A stretch of 52,887 nucleotides of DNA from Sulfuricella sp. (GTDB lineage Bacteria; Pseudomonadota; Gammaproteobacteria; Burkholderiales; Sulfuricellaceae), in contig JAQTMN010000012.1 of NCBI GenBank assembly GCA_028714315.1, positions 1 through 52,887 on the forward strand, written 5' to 3'. Below the pieces are notes generated by a model. It saw only the letters and a program-made list of their open reading frames with translations, was not told the origin of the DNA and ran no database searches. The position numbers and the translations under genes were made by a program. Within the stretch, counting starts at the first letter, position 1. Every line of letters starts with the position of its first letter. Shown one piece after another: positions 34,039 through 44,719 of the stretch.

Positions 34039-35297
34039 CGCGCCGGCTCTACACGCTGCTGCTCTACCTGCTGCTGCCTTATATTTTTTTCCACCTGCTG
34101 TGGCGCTCGCGCCGCCAGCCGGAATACCTGCGCCACCTCGGCGAACGCTTCGGCTTCTACCGGGACGAGCCGCCCGCCCCGCTGATCTGGCTGCATGCCG
34201 TCTCGGTGGGCGAAACCCACGCCGCGGCGCCCCTGGTCGATTGCTTGCTGGCGCACCATCCCGGCCACAAAATCCTGCTCAGCCACATGACGCCGACCGG
34301 GCGGGAAGCTGGCCGCAAGCTGTTCGGCGACCGCGTCGTGCAGTGCTATCTACCCTACGATTTTCCGTTTGCGGCAAGGCGATTTCTCCGGCATTTCAAG
34401 CCCGAGATCGGGCTGCTGATGGAGACCGAGATCTGGTTCAACCTAGTGCAGGCCAGCCGGCAAGCCGGTGTGCCACTGGTGCTGGCCAATGCGCGGATGT
34501 CGGCGAAATCCGCCGCCCGGTACGCCCGGTTCGGCGCGCTCAGCCGGGAAAGCCTGCAAACCCTGGCCGCGATCGCCGCCCAGACCGAGGCCGATGCGCA
34601 GCGGCTGGCCCGACTGGGCGCGCCATCGGTGCACGTGGCCGGCAACCTCAAATTCGACGTAGCCGTTCCGCAACACCTGATCGAGCTGGGCCGTTCCCTG
34701 CGCGCCCGTTTCGGGGCGGGACGGCCGGTATTTCTCGCCGCCAGCACGCGCGAGGGCGAAGAAGCGCTGATTTTGCAGGCGCTGTCCGCCGCCGGCATGC
34801 CCGATTTGCTGACCGTGATCGTGCCGCGTCATCCGCAGCGCTTCGAGCCGGTGGCCCAGATGCTGGCGCAGCGCGGCATTCGTTTTCAGCGCCGCTCGGA
34901 CGACCAGGTCGTCGCGCCCGAAACGCAAGTGCTGCTGGGCGACAGCATGGGGGAGATGTTCGCGTATTACGCCGCCTGCGATATCGCCTTCATCGGCGGC
35001 AGCCTGCTGCCGCTCGGCGGGCAAAACCTGATCGAGGCAGCGGCACTGGGCAAGCCGGTTTTGCTTGGCCCGCACACCTTCAATTTCACCCAGGCCGCCG
35101 AGCTTGCGATTCAGGCGGGAGCGGCGCAGCGCGTGGGCAGCGCCGAAGAATTGATCCAGACGGCGGGAAGTTTATTGCAGGCGCCGGAGAAAATCCGCGC
35201 CATGTCGGCGGCGGCGCTTGCCTTTGCCGGCGAGCATCGCGGCGCGACGGAGCGGCTGATGGCCCTGATCGAGCCTTTTATGGAGGGGAAAAACTGA
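34035..35297 (+). CDS. waaA: 3-deoxy-D-manno-octulosonic acid (Kdo) transferase
   Basis: Transfers Kdo residues from CMP-Kdo to lipid IVA, 420 residues. A signal-anchor N-terminus (LYTLLLYLLLPYIFFHLLW), the catalytic region ERFGFYRDEPPAPLIWLHAVSVGE with the acceptor-binding Glu, LLMETEIWFN, and the C-terminal HPQRF and SLLPLGGQNLIEAAALGKPVLLGPHTFNF motifs are visible. I used the ATG overlapping waaC; the open frame extends upstream but inside waaC. Whether it is mono- or bifunctional cannot be told. Confidence 0.96.
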   Translation: MTRRLYTLLLYLLLPYIFFHLLWRSRRQPEYLRHLGERFGFYRDEPPAPLIWLHAVSVGETHAAAPLVDCLLAHHPGHKILLSHMTPTGREAGRKLFGDRVVQCYLPYDFPFAARRFLRHFKPEIGLLMETEIWFNLVQASRQAGVPLVLANARMSAKSAARYARFGALSRESLQTLAAIAAQTEADAQRLARLGAPSVHVAGNLKFDVAVPQHLIELGRSLRARFGAGRPVFLAASTREGEEALILQALSAAGMPDLLTVIVPRHPQRFEPVAQMLAQRGIRFQRRSDDQVVAPETQVLLGDSMGEMFAYYAACDIAFIGGSLLPLGGQNLIEAAALGKPVLLGPHTFNFTQAAELAIQAGAAQRVGSAEELIQTAGSLLQAPEKIRAMSAAALAFAGEHRGATERLMALIEPFMEGKN

Positions 35298-35383
35298 ACT
35301 GAACGCCCGCCATTCCGCGTGACCAGGACGGGCTCTGCGCGCCCTGCAGCCAACAGCCATGGCGAATCGCCGCGCCGAATAAT

Positions 35384-35516
35384 ATGTGGGTCAGGCTTTC
35401 TCGCCCGTGCGAGCAGCTTGCTGCCGCTCCTTGCGGGTACAGCCTGACGTATGGCTGCGCCCTAAAGGGCATAAGAGCCATACCCACAATAGCTCGCTAT
35501 CCTGCGAGTTTTACGC
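35384..35516. repeat. Composite palindromic repeat downstream of waaA
   Basis: TGTGGGTCAGGCT (35385-35397) pairs in two parts with AGCCTGAC (35441-35448) and ACCCACA (35482-35488); ATGGCT (35451-35456) pairs with AGCCAT (35475-35480). The segment CGAGCAGCTTGCTGCCGCTC with TCCTTGCGGGTACAG recurs in altered form at 36995-37054, upstream of tolC. It ends with GCGAGTTTTACGCTGAA, similar to the sequence before waaC. Confidence 0.65.
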
Positions 35517-35520
35517 TGAA

Positions 35521-36855
35521 CTATTTCCCGGCCAGCCACTGGTTGACCTGTTCCAGGTCGTCTTCCTTCAGCGTTCCCACCGCCGACCGCAGCTTGAGCT
35601 GGCTGAGGATGTAGCTGTAGCGCGCCTGCGACAAATCGCGCTTGGCGGTATAGAGCTGCTGCTGGGCATTGAGCACGTCGACGTTGGTGCGCACCCCCAC
35701 CTCCTGCCCCAGCTTGGTGGAATCCAGCGAGCTCTGGCTGGATACCAGCGCCTGCTCCAGCGCCTTGACCTGGGCCACGCCGCTGGTTACGCCCAGATAG
35801 GCCTGGCGCGTTTGCAGCGCCACCTGGCGGTTGGCCTGCTCCAGATCCTGCTGCGCTTTCCCCTGGTTCGCCGCGGCTTCGCGCACGCGGGAGCTGACCG
35901 CACCACCCTGGTAAAGCGGCAGGTTGAATTGCAGGCCGATCGCGGCACTCTTCATTTCCCCGAAAACGGCAACGGCGGCGCTGGCGTTATTCGCGTCCCG
36001 GTAGGACGCTACCAGATCCAGCGTGGGAAAATGGCCGGCGCGGTTGCGCTCCACTTCCAGGTTGGCGATTTCCAGCGCCGCGCGCTGAAGCTGCAGGGTG
36101 GGATTCAGCTGCTCAGCCGACTCCACCCACTTGTTCATGTCGTTGGGCACGGGCAGCACCAGAGGCAGCTTCTCGCTGAGCACGGCGAGGGAATCCGGGA
36201 TCTTGACGATGATCTGCTGCAAGGTGCGCTTCTTGATTTCCAGGTCGTTCAGGGCAGCGATTTCCTGGGCGTTGCTCAGGTCATATCTCGATTGGGCTTC
36301 GTGGGTATCCACGATGGTCGCGGTGCCGACCTCGAAGTTGCGCTTGGCCTGGGCCAGCTGCTCGGCGATGGCGGCTTTCTGCGCGCCGGCCAGGGCCACG
36401 TTGTCCTCCGCGAGCAGCACGTCGAAGTAGGCTTGCGCCACCCGCAAGATCAAGTCCTGGCGAGCATTGGCAAACTGCGCCTCGGCCTGGTCCACCTGGC
36501 TTTTGGATTGTTGGTACTGGACAAAATTCTGCTTGCGGTAAATCGGCTGGCTGAGGGAAAGCGTGTAGTCGTTGGAATTGAAGCGGTTGACCGCATTGCT
36601 GCTCTCCACACGATTCCACGCGGTGTCGGCGCTCAGCCCGACGGTGGGCAGCAGCAGCGCCAGTCCCTGCGGCAGTTTTTCCTGGCCGGCTTCATAGGCG
36701 TAGCGGGCCGAAGCGTAGGCGGCGTCCTGCTGCTGCGCCTCGCGGTAGACGTCGATGAGGTTGGCGGCTTGCAAAGCGGGGCTGGCGAGAAGCGCGAGAA
36801 GCGCGAACGACATGCGTTTCATACCCGGCGGCCGGGCGCTGTGCTGAACCTTCAT
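35521..36855 (-). CDS. tolC: TolC family outer membrane channel
   Basis: Outer-membrane exit duct for tripartite efflux and type I secretion, 444 residues. A signal peptide (FALLALLASPALQA) is followed by two TolC repeats with coiled-coil helices: NLIDVYREAQQQDAAYASARYAYEAGQEKLPQG, SQPIYRKQNFVQYQQSKSQVDQAEAQF in the first, and NQGKAQQDLEQANRQVALQTRQAYLGV in the second. AAAGGG before the ATG at 36855 supports this start, giving a longer n-region. No inner-membrane pump is next to it; a TetR-type operator overlaps its promoter. Confidence 0.95.
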   Translation of the reverse strand: MKVQHSARPPGMKRMSFALLALLASPALQAANLIDVYREAQQQDAAYASARYAYEAGQEKLPQGLALLLPTVGLSADTAWNRVESSNAVNRFNSNDYTLSLSQPIYRKQNFVQYQQSKSQVDQAEAQFANARQDLILRVAQAYFDVLLAEDNVALAGAQKAAIAEQLAQAKRNFEVGTATIVDTHEAQSRYDLSNAQEIAALNDLEIKKRTLQQIIVKIPDSLAVLSEKLPLVLPVPNDMNKWVESAEQLNPTLQLQRAALEIANLEVERNRAGHFPTLDLVASYRDANNASAAVAVFGEMKSAAIGLQFNLPLYQGGAVSSRVREAAANQGKAQQDLEQANRQVALQTRQAYLGVTSGVAQVKALEQALVSSQSSLDSTKLGQEVGVRTNVDVLNAQQQLYTAKRDLSQARYSYILSQLKLRSAVGTLKEDDLEQVNQWLAGK

Positions 36856-36889
36856 TTTTTACCCTTTAACCAAACTTGACTGTAGGCGC

Positions 36890-36918
36890 AAAATAACACT
36901 GACCGACCGGTCGGTCAA
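36890..36918 (-). promoter_or_regulatory. tolC promoter with TetR-type operator
   Basis: On the minus strand TTGACC (36918-36913), 17 bases, then TATTTT (36895-36890) form a sigma70 promoter. The spacer contains most of the perfect 18-base palindrome TGACCGACCGGTCGGTCA (36900-36917), the classical TetR-family operator pattern. Occupancy would block RNA polymerase. No tetR gene is in the window. Confidence 0.75.
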
Positions 36919-36955
36919 CCTGGCTGGCGGCGAGCGGGATGCGGTTTTTCTATTA

Positions 36956-37060
36956 ACGTGAAACTCGCGAAGCGAGCCCTCGTCCCCCTCGCCCGTCTCG
37001 CCAGAGCGAGCGGCTTTGCCGCCGCTCTCGGCGGGGACACTCCTTGCGGGTGCAGGGAGA
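36956..37060. repeat. Composite repeat upstream of tolC
   Basis: It contains CGTGAAACTCGCGAAGCGAG (36958-36977, the inverse of the waaC-side motif), CCCTCGTCCCCCTCGCCC of the CCCTCTCCC type, then GAGCGAGCGGCTTTGCCGCC and ACTCCTTGCGGGTGCAG, which match parts of the repeat at 35384-35516. So tolC is bracketed by related repeats. Confidence 0.6.
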
Positions 37061-37064
37061 GGGG

Positions 37065-37121
37065 AACGGTCATGGCGCATCGCCGTTTCATGATTTGGGG
37101 CGGCGATGCGCCATGACCGTT
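37065..37121. repeat. Perfect 21-base stem downstream of pcm
   Basis: Arms at 37065-37085 and 37101-37121 are perfect inverse copies (AACGGTCATGGCGCATCGCC...) around a 15-base loop. It lies four bases from the pcm stop. It has no U-tract, so it is more likely a REP-like or mRNA-stabilising stem than an intrinsic terminator. Confidence 0.85.
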
Positions 37122-37124
37122 AGC

Positions 37125-37784
37125 TTAAAATACGAAGCGCTGCGGCTGCATTGCATTCTTCAGCGGCGGAATGCTGGTTTCGAACAGGTTGGTTGTGCGG
37201 TAGGCGTCTTCCGCCACGCGGGTAATCAGCTGCGCTTCCATCACCGGCGCCTCGCCGACCACGGCAAACAACCTGCCGCCGACTTTAAGGCTGGCCAGAA
37301 AGACTTGCGGCAGCACCGGCACAGAACCGGTCAGCACGATCGCGTCGTAAGGCCCTCGCTGCGCCCAGCCGCGGGCGGCATCGCCCACTTCCAGGGTGAC
37401 GTTGGCAATGCCCTGTTTTTTGAGTATAGCTGCTGCGCCCGCGGCGAATTCGGGCACGATCTCGACGCTGTGCACCTGTCCCTCCGGCGCCAGCATAGCC
37501 AGCAGGGCGGTCATGTAACCGCTGCCGGTGCCGACTTCCAGCACCCGGTCGGCGGGTTTCACGCCGACTTCCTGCACGATCCGCGCCTCGAGCTTGGGCG
37601 GCAGCATCGATTCGCCGTGGCCGAGCGGAATTTCCAGGTCGGAAAAAGCCAGGTTGCGGCACGCTGCGGGAACGAAATCCTCGCGCCTGACCTGGTGCAG
37701 CAAATCCAGCACATCCTGATCCAGCACATCCCAGGTGCGAATCTGCTGCTCCACCATGTTAAAACGGGCCTGCTCCATATCCAT
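37125..37784 (-). CDS. pcm: Protein-L-isoaspartate O-methyltransferase
   Basis: Repairs isoaspartyl damage by SAM-dependent methylation, 219 residues from the ATG at 37784 (MDMEQARFNMVEQQIRTWDVLD), preceded by TTGGAG. DFVPAACRNLAFSDLEIPLGHGESMLPPKLEARI, VLEVGTGSGYMTALLA (SAM site) and PYDAIVLTGSVPVLP are typical. The order tolC-pcm is common in betaproteobacteria, where this protein is sometimes annotated as a rRNA or other methyltransferase-like Pcm. It is divergent from thiC. Confidence 0.93.
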   Translation of the reverse strand: MDMEQARFNMVEQQIRTWDVLDQDVLDLLHQVRREDFVPAACRNLAFSDLEIPLGHGESMLPPKLEARIVQEVGVKPADRVLEVGTGSGYMTALLAMLAPEGQVHSVEIVPEFAAGAAAILKKQGIANVTLEVGDAARGWAQRGPYDAIVLTGSVPVLPQVFLASLKVGGRLFAVVGEAPVMEAQLITRVAEDAYRTTNLFETSIPPLKNAMQPQRFVF

Positions 37785-37855
37785 GACCATTTGCTCCAAG
37801 TAAGACTATGCTAATACTTGCAATTATTCCACATTTCAATTAGTTTCACACACTT

Positions 37856-39834
<1,979 letters not shown>

Positions 39835-39837
39835 CCG

Positions 39838-40659
39838 ATGGATCAATTGCTGCTGTTCAAAGCTCTGATACTGGGCGTCGTGGAAGGCTTAACGGAATTC
39901 CTGCCCGTTTCCAGCACCGGCCATCTGATCATTGTTGGCGATCTGCTGGGTTTCAACGATGAGGTGGGCAAGGTATTCGAGATCGTGATCCAGCTCGGCG
40001 CCATCCTGGCGGTGTGCTGGGAATACCGCGCCAGACTGGCCAGAGTGGCGGGCGGTCTGGCCAGCGACGCGGCGGCGCGCCGCTTCGTCTGGAACCTGTC
40101 CATCGCTTTCCTGCCGGCTGCCATCCTGGGGCTGTTCTTCATCAAGGCGATCAAGGCGCACCTGTTCAACCCGTTCTCGGTGGCGATCGCTTTCATCGTC
40201 GGCGCGCTGGTGATTTTCTGGGTGGAGAAGAAGGCGTTCCATCCGCGTATCGACAGCGTCGATGACATGACCTGGAAAGACGCGCTGAAAGTCGGGCTGG
40301 CGCAATGCCTTGCGCTGATCCCCGGCACCTCGCGCTCGGGGGCGACCATCATGGGCGGCATGGTGTTCGGCCTGTCGCGTCAGGCCGCGACCGAGTTTTC
40401 CTTCTTCCTCGCCATCCCGATCATGTTCGCGGCCACGTTCTACGATGTGTACAAACATTGGCAACTGCTGCATGTCCATGACCTGGGCACGTTCGCAGTG
40501 GGTTTCGCGACTGCTTTCGCCAGCGCTTTTTTCGCCATCCGCGCGTTGCTGCGCTACGTTTCACGCCATAGCTTCACAGTGTTCGCCTGGTACCGCATCG
40601 TGTTCGGTGTGCTGCTGCTCTATTACTACCGCGCCGAGCTGTTCCAGGCGATGTCGTAG
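39838..40659 (+). CDS. uppP: Undecaprenyl-diphosphatase
   Basis: Integral membrane phosphatase (BacA/UppP) recycling undecaprenyl pyrophosphate for cell-wall synthesis; also confers some bacitracin tolerance. It has 273 residues with about eight membrane segments. The active-site motifs are [19 protein letters not shown] (first repeat, E and S) and [13 protein letters not shown] (second repeat, Arg). It lies directly after thiC and converges on parC, with nine bases between. Confidence 0.96.
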   Translation: MDQLLLFKALILGVVEGLTEFLPVSSTGHLIIVGDLLGFNDEVGKVFEIVIQLGAILAVCWEYRARLARVAGGLASDAAARRFVWNLSIAFLPAAILGLFFIKAIKAHLFNPFSVAIAFIVGALVIFWVEKKAFHPRIDSVDDMTWKDALKVGLAQCLALIPGTSRSGATIMGGMVFGLSRQAATEFSFFLAIPIMFAATFYDVYKHWQLLHVHDLGTFAVGFATAFASAFFAIRALLRYVSRHSFTVFAWYRIVFGVLLLYYYRAELFQAMS

Positions 40660-40667
40660 CCGCTTCC

Positions 40668-43046
40668 TCAAGTCCGACCGGCTCCTGACAACGCCTCGAT
40701 CTTCAGGTTGACCGGCTTGCCTTTGCGCGCGCGCCTGGCCACTTCCAACGGCGGCGTTTCCTCGATCATGCGGCCGCGCCGGACACCGCGCAGGATTAGC
40801 GTTTCCGCGAAGGCGCCAGTCAGTTTCAAGGTTTCCGACTTGTCCAGCGCCATCAGGATCACACCGCGCCCCTTGGGCATTTGCTTGACCTCGTCGAGCG
40901 GGAACACCAGCAGCTTGTCGCCGCTCGACACGCAAGCCAGGTAGAACGCATCCCGCGCGATCCTGACCGGCGGCAGCACCCGTTCGCCTTCTTCCAGCGT
41001 CATTAGCAGCTTGCCGCCCTTCTGTCGCGAGGTCATGTCGGCGATAGTGGTGACGAACCCGTAGCCGCCCGAATTCGCCAGCAGCACCCGTTCGTCCGCC
41101 GTGCCGGTCATGACGCTGACGATCCGGCTGCCGGCCTGGAGATCGATCAGCGAGCCGGCCGGCACGCCGTCGCCCTTGCCGCCGGGAATCTGCGAGGCGG
41201 TGACGGTATAGGCGCGGCCGTCCGAGCCGAGCAGGATGACCGAGTCGGGCGAGCGGCACTCGATGGCGGCGAACAGCCGGTCGCCCTCCTTGAACGACAG
41301 CGCGGCGAGGTCGATGCCGTGGCCCTGGCGCTGGCGCAGCCAACCCTTTTCCGACACCACGACGGTCACCGGCTCGTCCAGCACGGCAGCTTCGGACAGG
41401 GATGCGCGCCGCTCGGGCTGGATCAGCGTGCGGCGCGCGTCGCCGAACTTCTTGGCGTCGTCGCGGATCTCGCGGGCAACCAGCGCCTTCATCCGCGCGG
41501 GGTTGGCGAGCAGCCCTTCGAGCTTGGCGCGTTCCTTCACGAGTTCGGCGATTTCCTGCTCGATCTTGATGCCTTCCAGCCGCGACAGCTGGCGCAGGCG
41601 GATTTCCAGGATGTCGTCGGCCTGGCGCTCGGTCAGGTTGAAGCGGGCCATCAGCGCGGGCTTCGGCTCGTCCGACTCGCGGATCAGGCGGATCACCTCG
41701 TCGATGTTGAGGAAAACGATGTGCCGCCCTTCCAGGATGTGGACGCGGTCGTTGACCTTGCCCAGACGGTGGCGCAGCCGCCGTTCCACCGTCGCCACCC
41801 TGAACCGGCACCATTCGGTCAGGATGGTGAACAGCGACTTCTGCATCGGGTTGCCGTCCAGCCCGACCTGGACCAGATTGAAGGAAACGGTGGTTTCCAG
41901 GCTGGTGTAGGCGAGCAGGGTGCGGGCGAATTCGTCGCGGTCGATGCGCGAGCTTTTCGGCCCGAACACGATGCGCACCGCCTGCTCCTTGTCGGATTCA
42001 TCGCGCGCCGATTCGAGCAGCGACAAGAGCAGCGTCTTGGTCTGCGCCTGCGACTGGTCGATGGCTTTCTTGCCGACCTTGGGCTGCGGATTGGTCAGCG
42101 CCTCGATCTCGGACAGCACTTTCGCCGCCGATGCGCCGGGCGGCAGCTCGGTGATCACCATCTGCCACTGGCCGCGCGCCATCTCCTCGAACACGTAGCG
42201 CGCCCGCACCGCGATCGTCCCGCGGCCGCTGGCATAGGCGTTGCGGATTTCCTGCGGGCCGGACAGAATCTGGCCGCCGCCGGGGAAGTCCGGGCCGGGG
42301 ATCATGGCGAGCATTTCCTCTTCGCCGAATTTGGCCGATTCGATCATCATCGCCGCCGCTTCGCACACCTCGCCCAGGTTGTGCGGCGGGACTTCGGTGG
42401 CGATGCCGACGCCGATGCCGGAGGCGCCGTTGAGGAGCAAAAAAGGCAGCCGCGCCGGCAGCACGGCGGGCTCCTGGAACGAGCCGTCGTAATTCTGGCG
42501 GAAATCCACCGTGCCGTGGTCGAGCTCGGACAACAGGAGCTGCGCGATCGGCGTCAGGCGCACTTCGGTGTAGCGCATCGCCGCGGCCGAGTCGCCATCG
42601 AGGCTGCCGAAATTGCCCTGCCCGTCGATCAGCGGGTAGCGCAGCGAGAAATCCTGCGCCATGCGCACCGCCGCCTCGTACACCGCGCTGTCGCCATGCG
42701 GATGGAATTTACCGATCACGTCGCCGACGATGCGCGCCGACTTCTTGTGCGGCTTGTCCGGCTCGTTGCCCATCTCGCGCATCGCATACAGGATGCGCCG
42801 CTGCACCGGCTTCTGGCCGTCGCGCACGTCGGGAATGGCGCGCGACTTCGACACCGCCATCGCATAGGCCAGATAGGCGGACTTGGCATAGTCGGCCAGG
42901 TCGTCCTGCGGCTCTTCCTGCTCCGCTTCGGGCGATTCCGGCGGCAGCGGAGGCAGCGCCGGATCTCCCGCCGCCCCGCCGCCCTCGTCCAGCGGATCCA
43001 GGTGCTCGAACAGATCGGGGGTGATGTTGTCGATTTCGTCCTTCAT
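40668..43046 (-). CDS. parC: DNA topoisomerase IV subunit A
   Basis: ATP-dependent decatenase subunit that breaks and rejoins DNA, 792 residues. The catalytic tyrosine is in [12 protein letters not shown]; the quinolone-determining region [19 protein letters not shown] keeps the serine and glutamate corresponding to E. coli Ser80 and Glu84, so no target resistance is seen. The C-terminal beta-pinwheel repeats (~residues 500-770) are present in shortened form, as in ParC rather than GyrA. parE is 1.9 kb upstream on the same strand, with a bactofilin and TA pair between. Confidence 0.97.
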   Translation of the reverse strand: MKDEIDNITPDLFEHLDPLDEGGGAAGDPALPPLPPESPEAEQEEPQDDLADYAKSAYLAYAMAVSKSRAIPDVRDGQKPVQRRILYAMREMGNEPDKPHKKSARIVGDVIGKFHPHGDSAVYEAAVRMAQDFSLRYPLIDGQGNFGSLDGDSAAAMRYTEVRLTPIAQLLLSELDHGTVDFRQNYDGSFQEPAVLPARLPFLLLNGASGIGVGIATEVPPHNLGEVCEAAAMMIESAKFGEEEMLAMIPGPDFPGGGQILSGPQEIRNAYASGRGTIAVRARYVFEEMARGQWQMVITELPPGASAAKVLSEIEALTNPQPKVGKKAIDQSQAQTKTLLLSLLESARDESDKEQAVRIVFGPKSSRIDRDEFARTLLAYTSLETTVSFNLVQVGLDGNPMQKSLFTILTEWCRFRVATVERRLRHRLGKVNDRVHILEGRHIVFLNIDEVIRLIRESDEPKPALMARFNLTERQADDILEIRLRQLSRLEGIKIEQEIAELVKERAKLEGLLANPARMKALVAREIRDDAKKFGDARRTLIQPERRASLSEAAVLDEPVTVVVSEKGWLRQRQGHGIDLAALSFKEGDRLFAAIECRSPDSVILLGSDGRAYTVTASQIPGGKGDGVPAGSLIDLQAGSRIVSVMTGTADERVLLANSGGYGFVTTIADMTSRQKGGKLLMTLEEGERVLPPVRIARDAFYLACVSSGDKLLVFPLDEVKQMPKGRGVILMALDKSETLKLTGAFAETLILRGVRRGRMIEETPPLEVARRARKGKPVNLKIEALSGAGRT

Positions 43047-43176
43047 TGGTTCCAGGTTTCGCGGTCAAAAATGGATTGTAGGATAGCAAGCCCGTCTGGA
43101 TGGCGCCATAGGGCAATCCGGGAACGCCGGACGAAATTGCCTGTCTACTCGGTTTTCAAACCAGCGGGAGTTCCGC

Positions 43177-43722
43177 ATGAACATTTTCAAGCAGAAAGAC
43201 GAGAAAGCCCACCTTGAGGCTGTCCCGCGCCGCGAGGCCGGGCAGGCGGCCGAAGCCGTCAAATCCGATTCGGCCCACGCCGACGAAAAGGCAGGCAGCA
43301 AGATGATCGTCGGGCCGGGCATCCGGCTGCTGGGGTCGGAAATCACCGACTGCGACACCGTCATCGTCGAAGGCTGGGTCGAAGCCACGGTGGACGGCCG
43401 GGTCATGCAGATTTCGGAAAAAGGCACCTTCACCGGCGTCGCTACGGTCGACGAAGCCGAAATCCGCGGCCTGTTCAAGGGCGACCTGACGGTACGCAAA
43501 CGCCTGACGGTGTGCGCCACCGGCAAGGTATCCGGCAAGATTCGCTACGGCAAGCTGGTGGTGGAAGAAGGCGGCGAACTATCCGGCGACGTCAGCGCGC
43601 TCGGCGCCGAACAGCCGCTGACGATCAAGCTGCCGGGCAAACCGGCCGGCAAACCCGAACTACCGGCCAAACAGGGCGAAACCTGGCCGCCCGGGCAGAA
43701 AAGCGACACAGCCGTGGCATAA
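43177..43722 (+). CDS. Bactofilin
   Basis: A 181-residue polymerising cytoskeletal protein with the right-handed beta-helix core (IVGPGIRLLGSEITDCDTVIVEGWVEATVDGRVMQISEKGTFTGVATVDEAEIRGLFKGDLTVRKRL, residues ~45-140), flanked by disordered charged ends, as in bactofilins. Bactofilins set cell shape or place proteins at poles. It is divergent from parC and has GCGGGAG upstream of its ATG. Its stop abuts the yoeB-like stop on the other strand. Confidence 0.92.
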   Translation: MNIFKQKDEKAHLEAVPRREAGQAAEAVKSDSAHADEKAGSKMIVGPGIRLLGSEITDCDTVIVEGWVEATVDGRVMQISEKGTFTGVATVDEAEIRGLFKGDLTVRKRLTVCATGKVSGKIRYGKLVVEEGGELSGDVSALGAEQPLTIKLPGKPAGKPELPAKQGETWPPGQKSDTAVA

Positions 43723-43986
43723 CTATTCGTAGTGGCTCCACAAGCGAAGCACTTTGACGGTTTGCGCCTCATCCAGAACCTGGTAGACCAAGCGATGCTG
43801 GATGTTGATGCGCCGTGAGTAAGCGCCGCCGAGGTCTCCGATCAGCTTCTCGAATGGCGGAGGATTCTGGTAAGGATTGGAAACCAGGATGGAGAGCAGT
43901 TCCATCGCCCTCTGCTTGAGCCCGGCAACAGCGAGTTTCTTCGCATCCTTTTGCGCCTGCTTGGTATAAACGAGTTGCCAGGTCAC
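43723..43986 (-). CDS. yoeB: YoeB/Txe family toxin
   Basis: An 87-residue RelE-fold mRNA interferase that cleaves mRNA in the ribosomal A site. WQLVYTKQAQKDAKKLAVAGLKQ at the N-terminus, PPPFEKLIGDLGGAYSRRINIQHRLVYQVL with the catalytic Glu, Arg and His region, and the C-terminal VLRLWSHYE with the essential His and Tyr match YoeB. The GTG start overlaps the yefM stop (GTGA), the usual order. Confidence 0.95.
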   Translation of the reverse strand: MTWQLVYTKQAQKDAKKLAVAGLKQRAMELLSILVSNPYQNPPPFEKLIGDLGGAYSRRINIQHRLVYQVLDEAQTVKVLRLWSHYE

Positions 43987-44225
43987 CAGTCCAGTTCCCT
44001 GGCGCATTCGTCAACCGGCGTCTTGAGTCCCTCGGCAATGGACTCGCGCATGCCGGGAACGGATAACAGGAAAAGCGATTCCTGAATCGCGGCCCAATCC
44101 TGTTCCGAGAGCAGAACGGCATTGGCCCGCTTGCCGGTAATCAGGATGGGCTCGTGGGACGAAGCCGCATCGTCCATCAGGCGATAAAGCTTTGAGCGCG
44201 CTTCGCTTGCGGTAATGGTGGTCAT
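43983..44225 (-). CDS. yefM: YefM/Phd family antitoxin
   Basis: An 80-residue antitoxin whose N-terminus (MTTITASEARSKLYRLMDDAASSHEPILITGKRANAVLLSEQDWAAIQESLFLL) is typical of YefM, and whose tail (GMRESIAEGLKTPVDECARELDW) should bind the toxin. It is the first gene of the pair and should autoregulate through its N-terminal fold; the region upstream holds no clear operator beyond CGTACGC words at 44254-44268 (GCGTACGCCATTGCGTACG read around them). Confidence 0.95.
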   Translation of the reverse strand: MTTITASEARSKLYRLMDDAASSHEPILITGKRANAVLLSEQDWAAIQESLFLLSVPGMRESIAEGLKTPVDECARELDW

Positions 44226-44283
44226 GGCGGAACTCCTAGATCAAATAACAAGCGTACGCCATTGCGTACGAATGTCAATACCG

Positions 44284-44305
44284 GCTTACTCGTCCGCCTC
44301 CACCA
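44284..44305 (-). repeat. Copy of the parE 3' end
   Basis: On the minus strand it reads a Leu-Val-Glu-Ala-Asp-Glu-stop tail (GTGGAGGCGGACGAGTAA), identical in protein to the end of ParE (GTGGAGGCGGATGAGTGA, 44911-44928). The nucleotide differences are GAT/GAC and TGA/TAA, that is synonymous. It lies ~620 bases beyond the real stop. Confidence 0.75.
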
Positions 44306-44405
44306 GGAGCGGGGTCGCGTCTTGACATGACAGCTTTTGAATATACCATGAGCAGAGCTCTGTTCTTTAGCATCTGTCATGTCAAGATGCAACCCCTTGT
44401 CTGAC
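44304..44405. repeat. 102-base direct repeat with long inverted arms, copy 1
   Basis: TCTTGACATGACAG and CTGTCATGTCAAGA form perfect inner arms, which extend imperfectly to a GGGGTCGCG/ATGCAACCCC outer part. About 97 of 103 bases match copy 2 at 44618-44719. It resembles a non-autonomous mobile element; no transposase is nearby. Confidence 0.85.
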
Positions 44406-44469
44406 GACCCCTTGTCTGAAAAAGTACATTCTGGCGGATGTCAGCGTCGGCGGAATGAGGGAACCCAAA

Positions 44470-44633
44470 TCATGCGGTCGCCGCTCCCCCCCCACGTCAC
44501 ATTCGTGCTTTTCTCGGCGATTAGTTCGAAATCCCTGACGGAACCAGATTCCTCAATGTCCACCTTGAGTTCCTTATGCACAATTGTTCTTTCATCAGTG
44601 TCGTATTCACAGGAGCGCAGGAGCGGAGTCGCG
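44470..44633 (-). pseudogene. Decayed reading frame between the two repeats
   Basis: On the minus strand an open frame gives CEYDTDERTIVHKELKVD then IEESGSVRDFELIAEKST and NVTWGGAATA-stop, a hydrophilic, protein-like sequence without a start codon; its 5' side runs into repeat copy 2. I do not recognise it. It may be a fragment of a gene carried in by the element, or chance. Confidence 0.3.
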
Positions 44634-44719
44634 TCTTGACATGACAGCTTTTGAATATACCATGAGCAGAGCTCTATTCTTTAGCATCTGTCATGTCAAG
44701 ATGTGACCCCTTGCCTGAT
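44618..44719. repeat. 102-base direct repeat with long inverted arms, copy 2
   Basis: Same sequence as 44304-44405 with about six differences, in direct orientation 314 bases away. The right end reads AAGATGTGACCCCTTG, and a lone copy of that end recurs at 44745-44761. Confidence 0.85.

Noticed and set aside
37065..37121. Intrinsic terminator for pcm
   Set aside because: The stem is perfect but no U-run follows on either strand.
40668..43046. Quinolone-resistance substitutions in ParC
   Set aside because: The serine and glutamate of the resistance-determining region are the sensitive-type residues.
41319..43217. 632-codon plus-strand open frame antisense to parC
   Set aside because: Mirror frame of parC, no motifs, no ribosome binding site.
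44379..44639. Small plus-strand frame between the 102-base repeats
   Set aside because: It runs through repeat sequence, lacks a ribosome binding site, and is serine-rich without protein-like pattern; the minus-strand fragment looks more like real protein.
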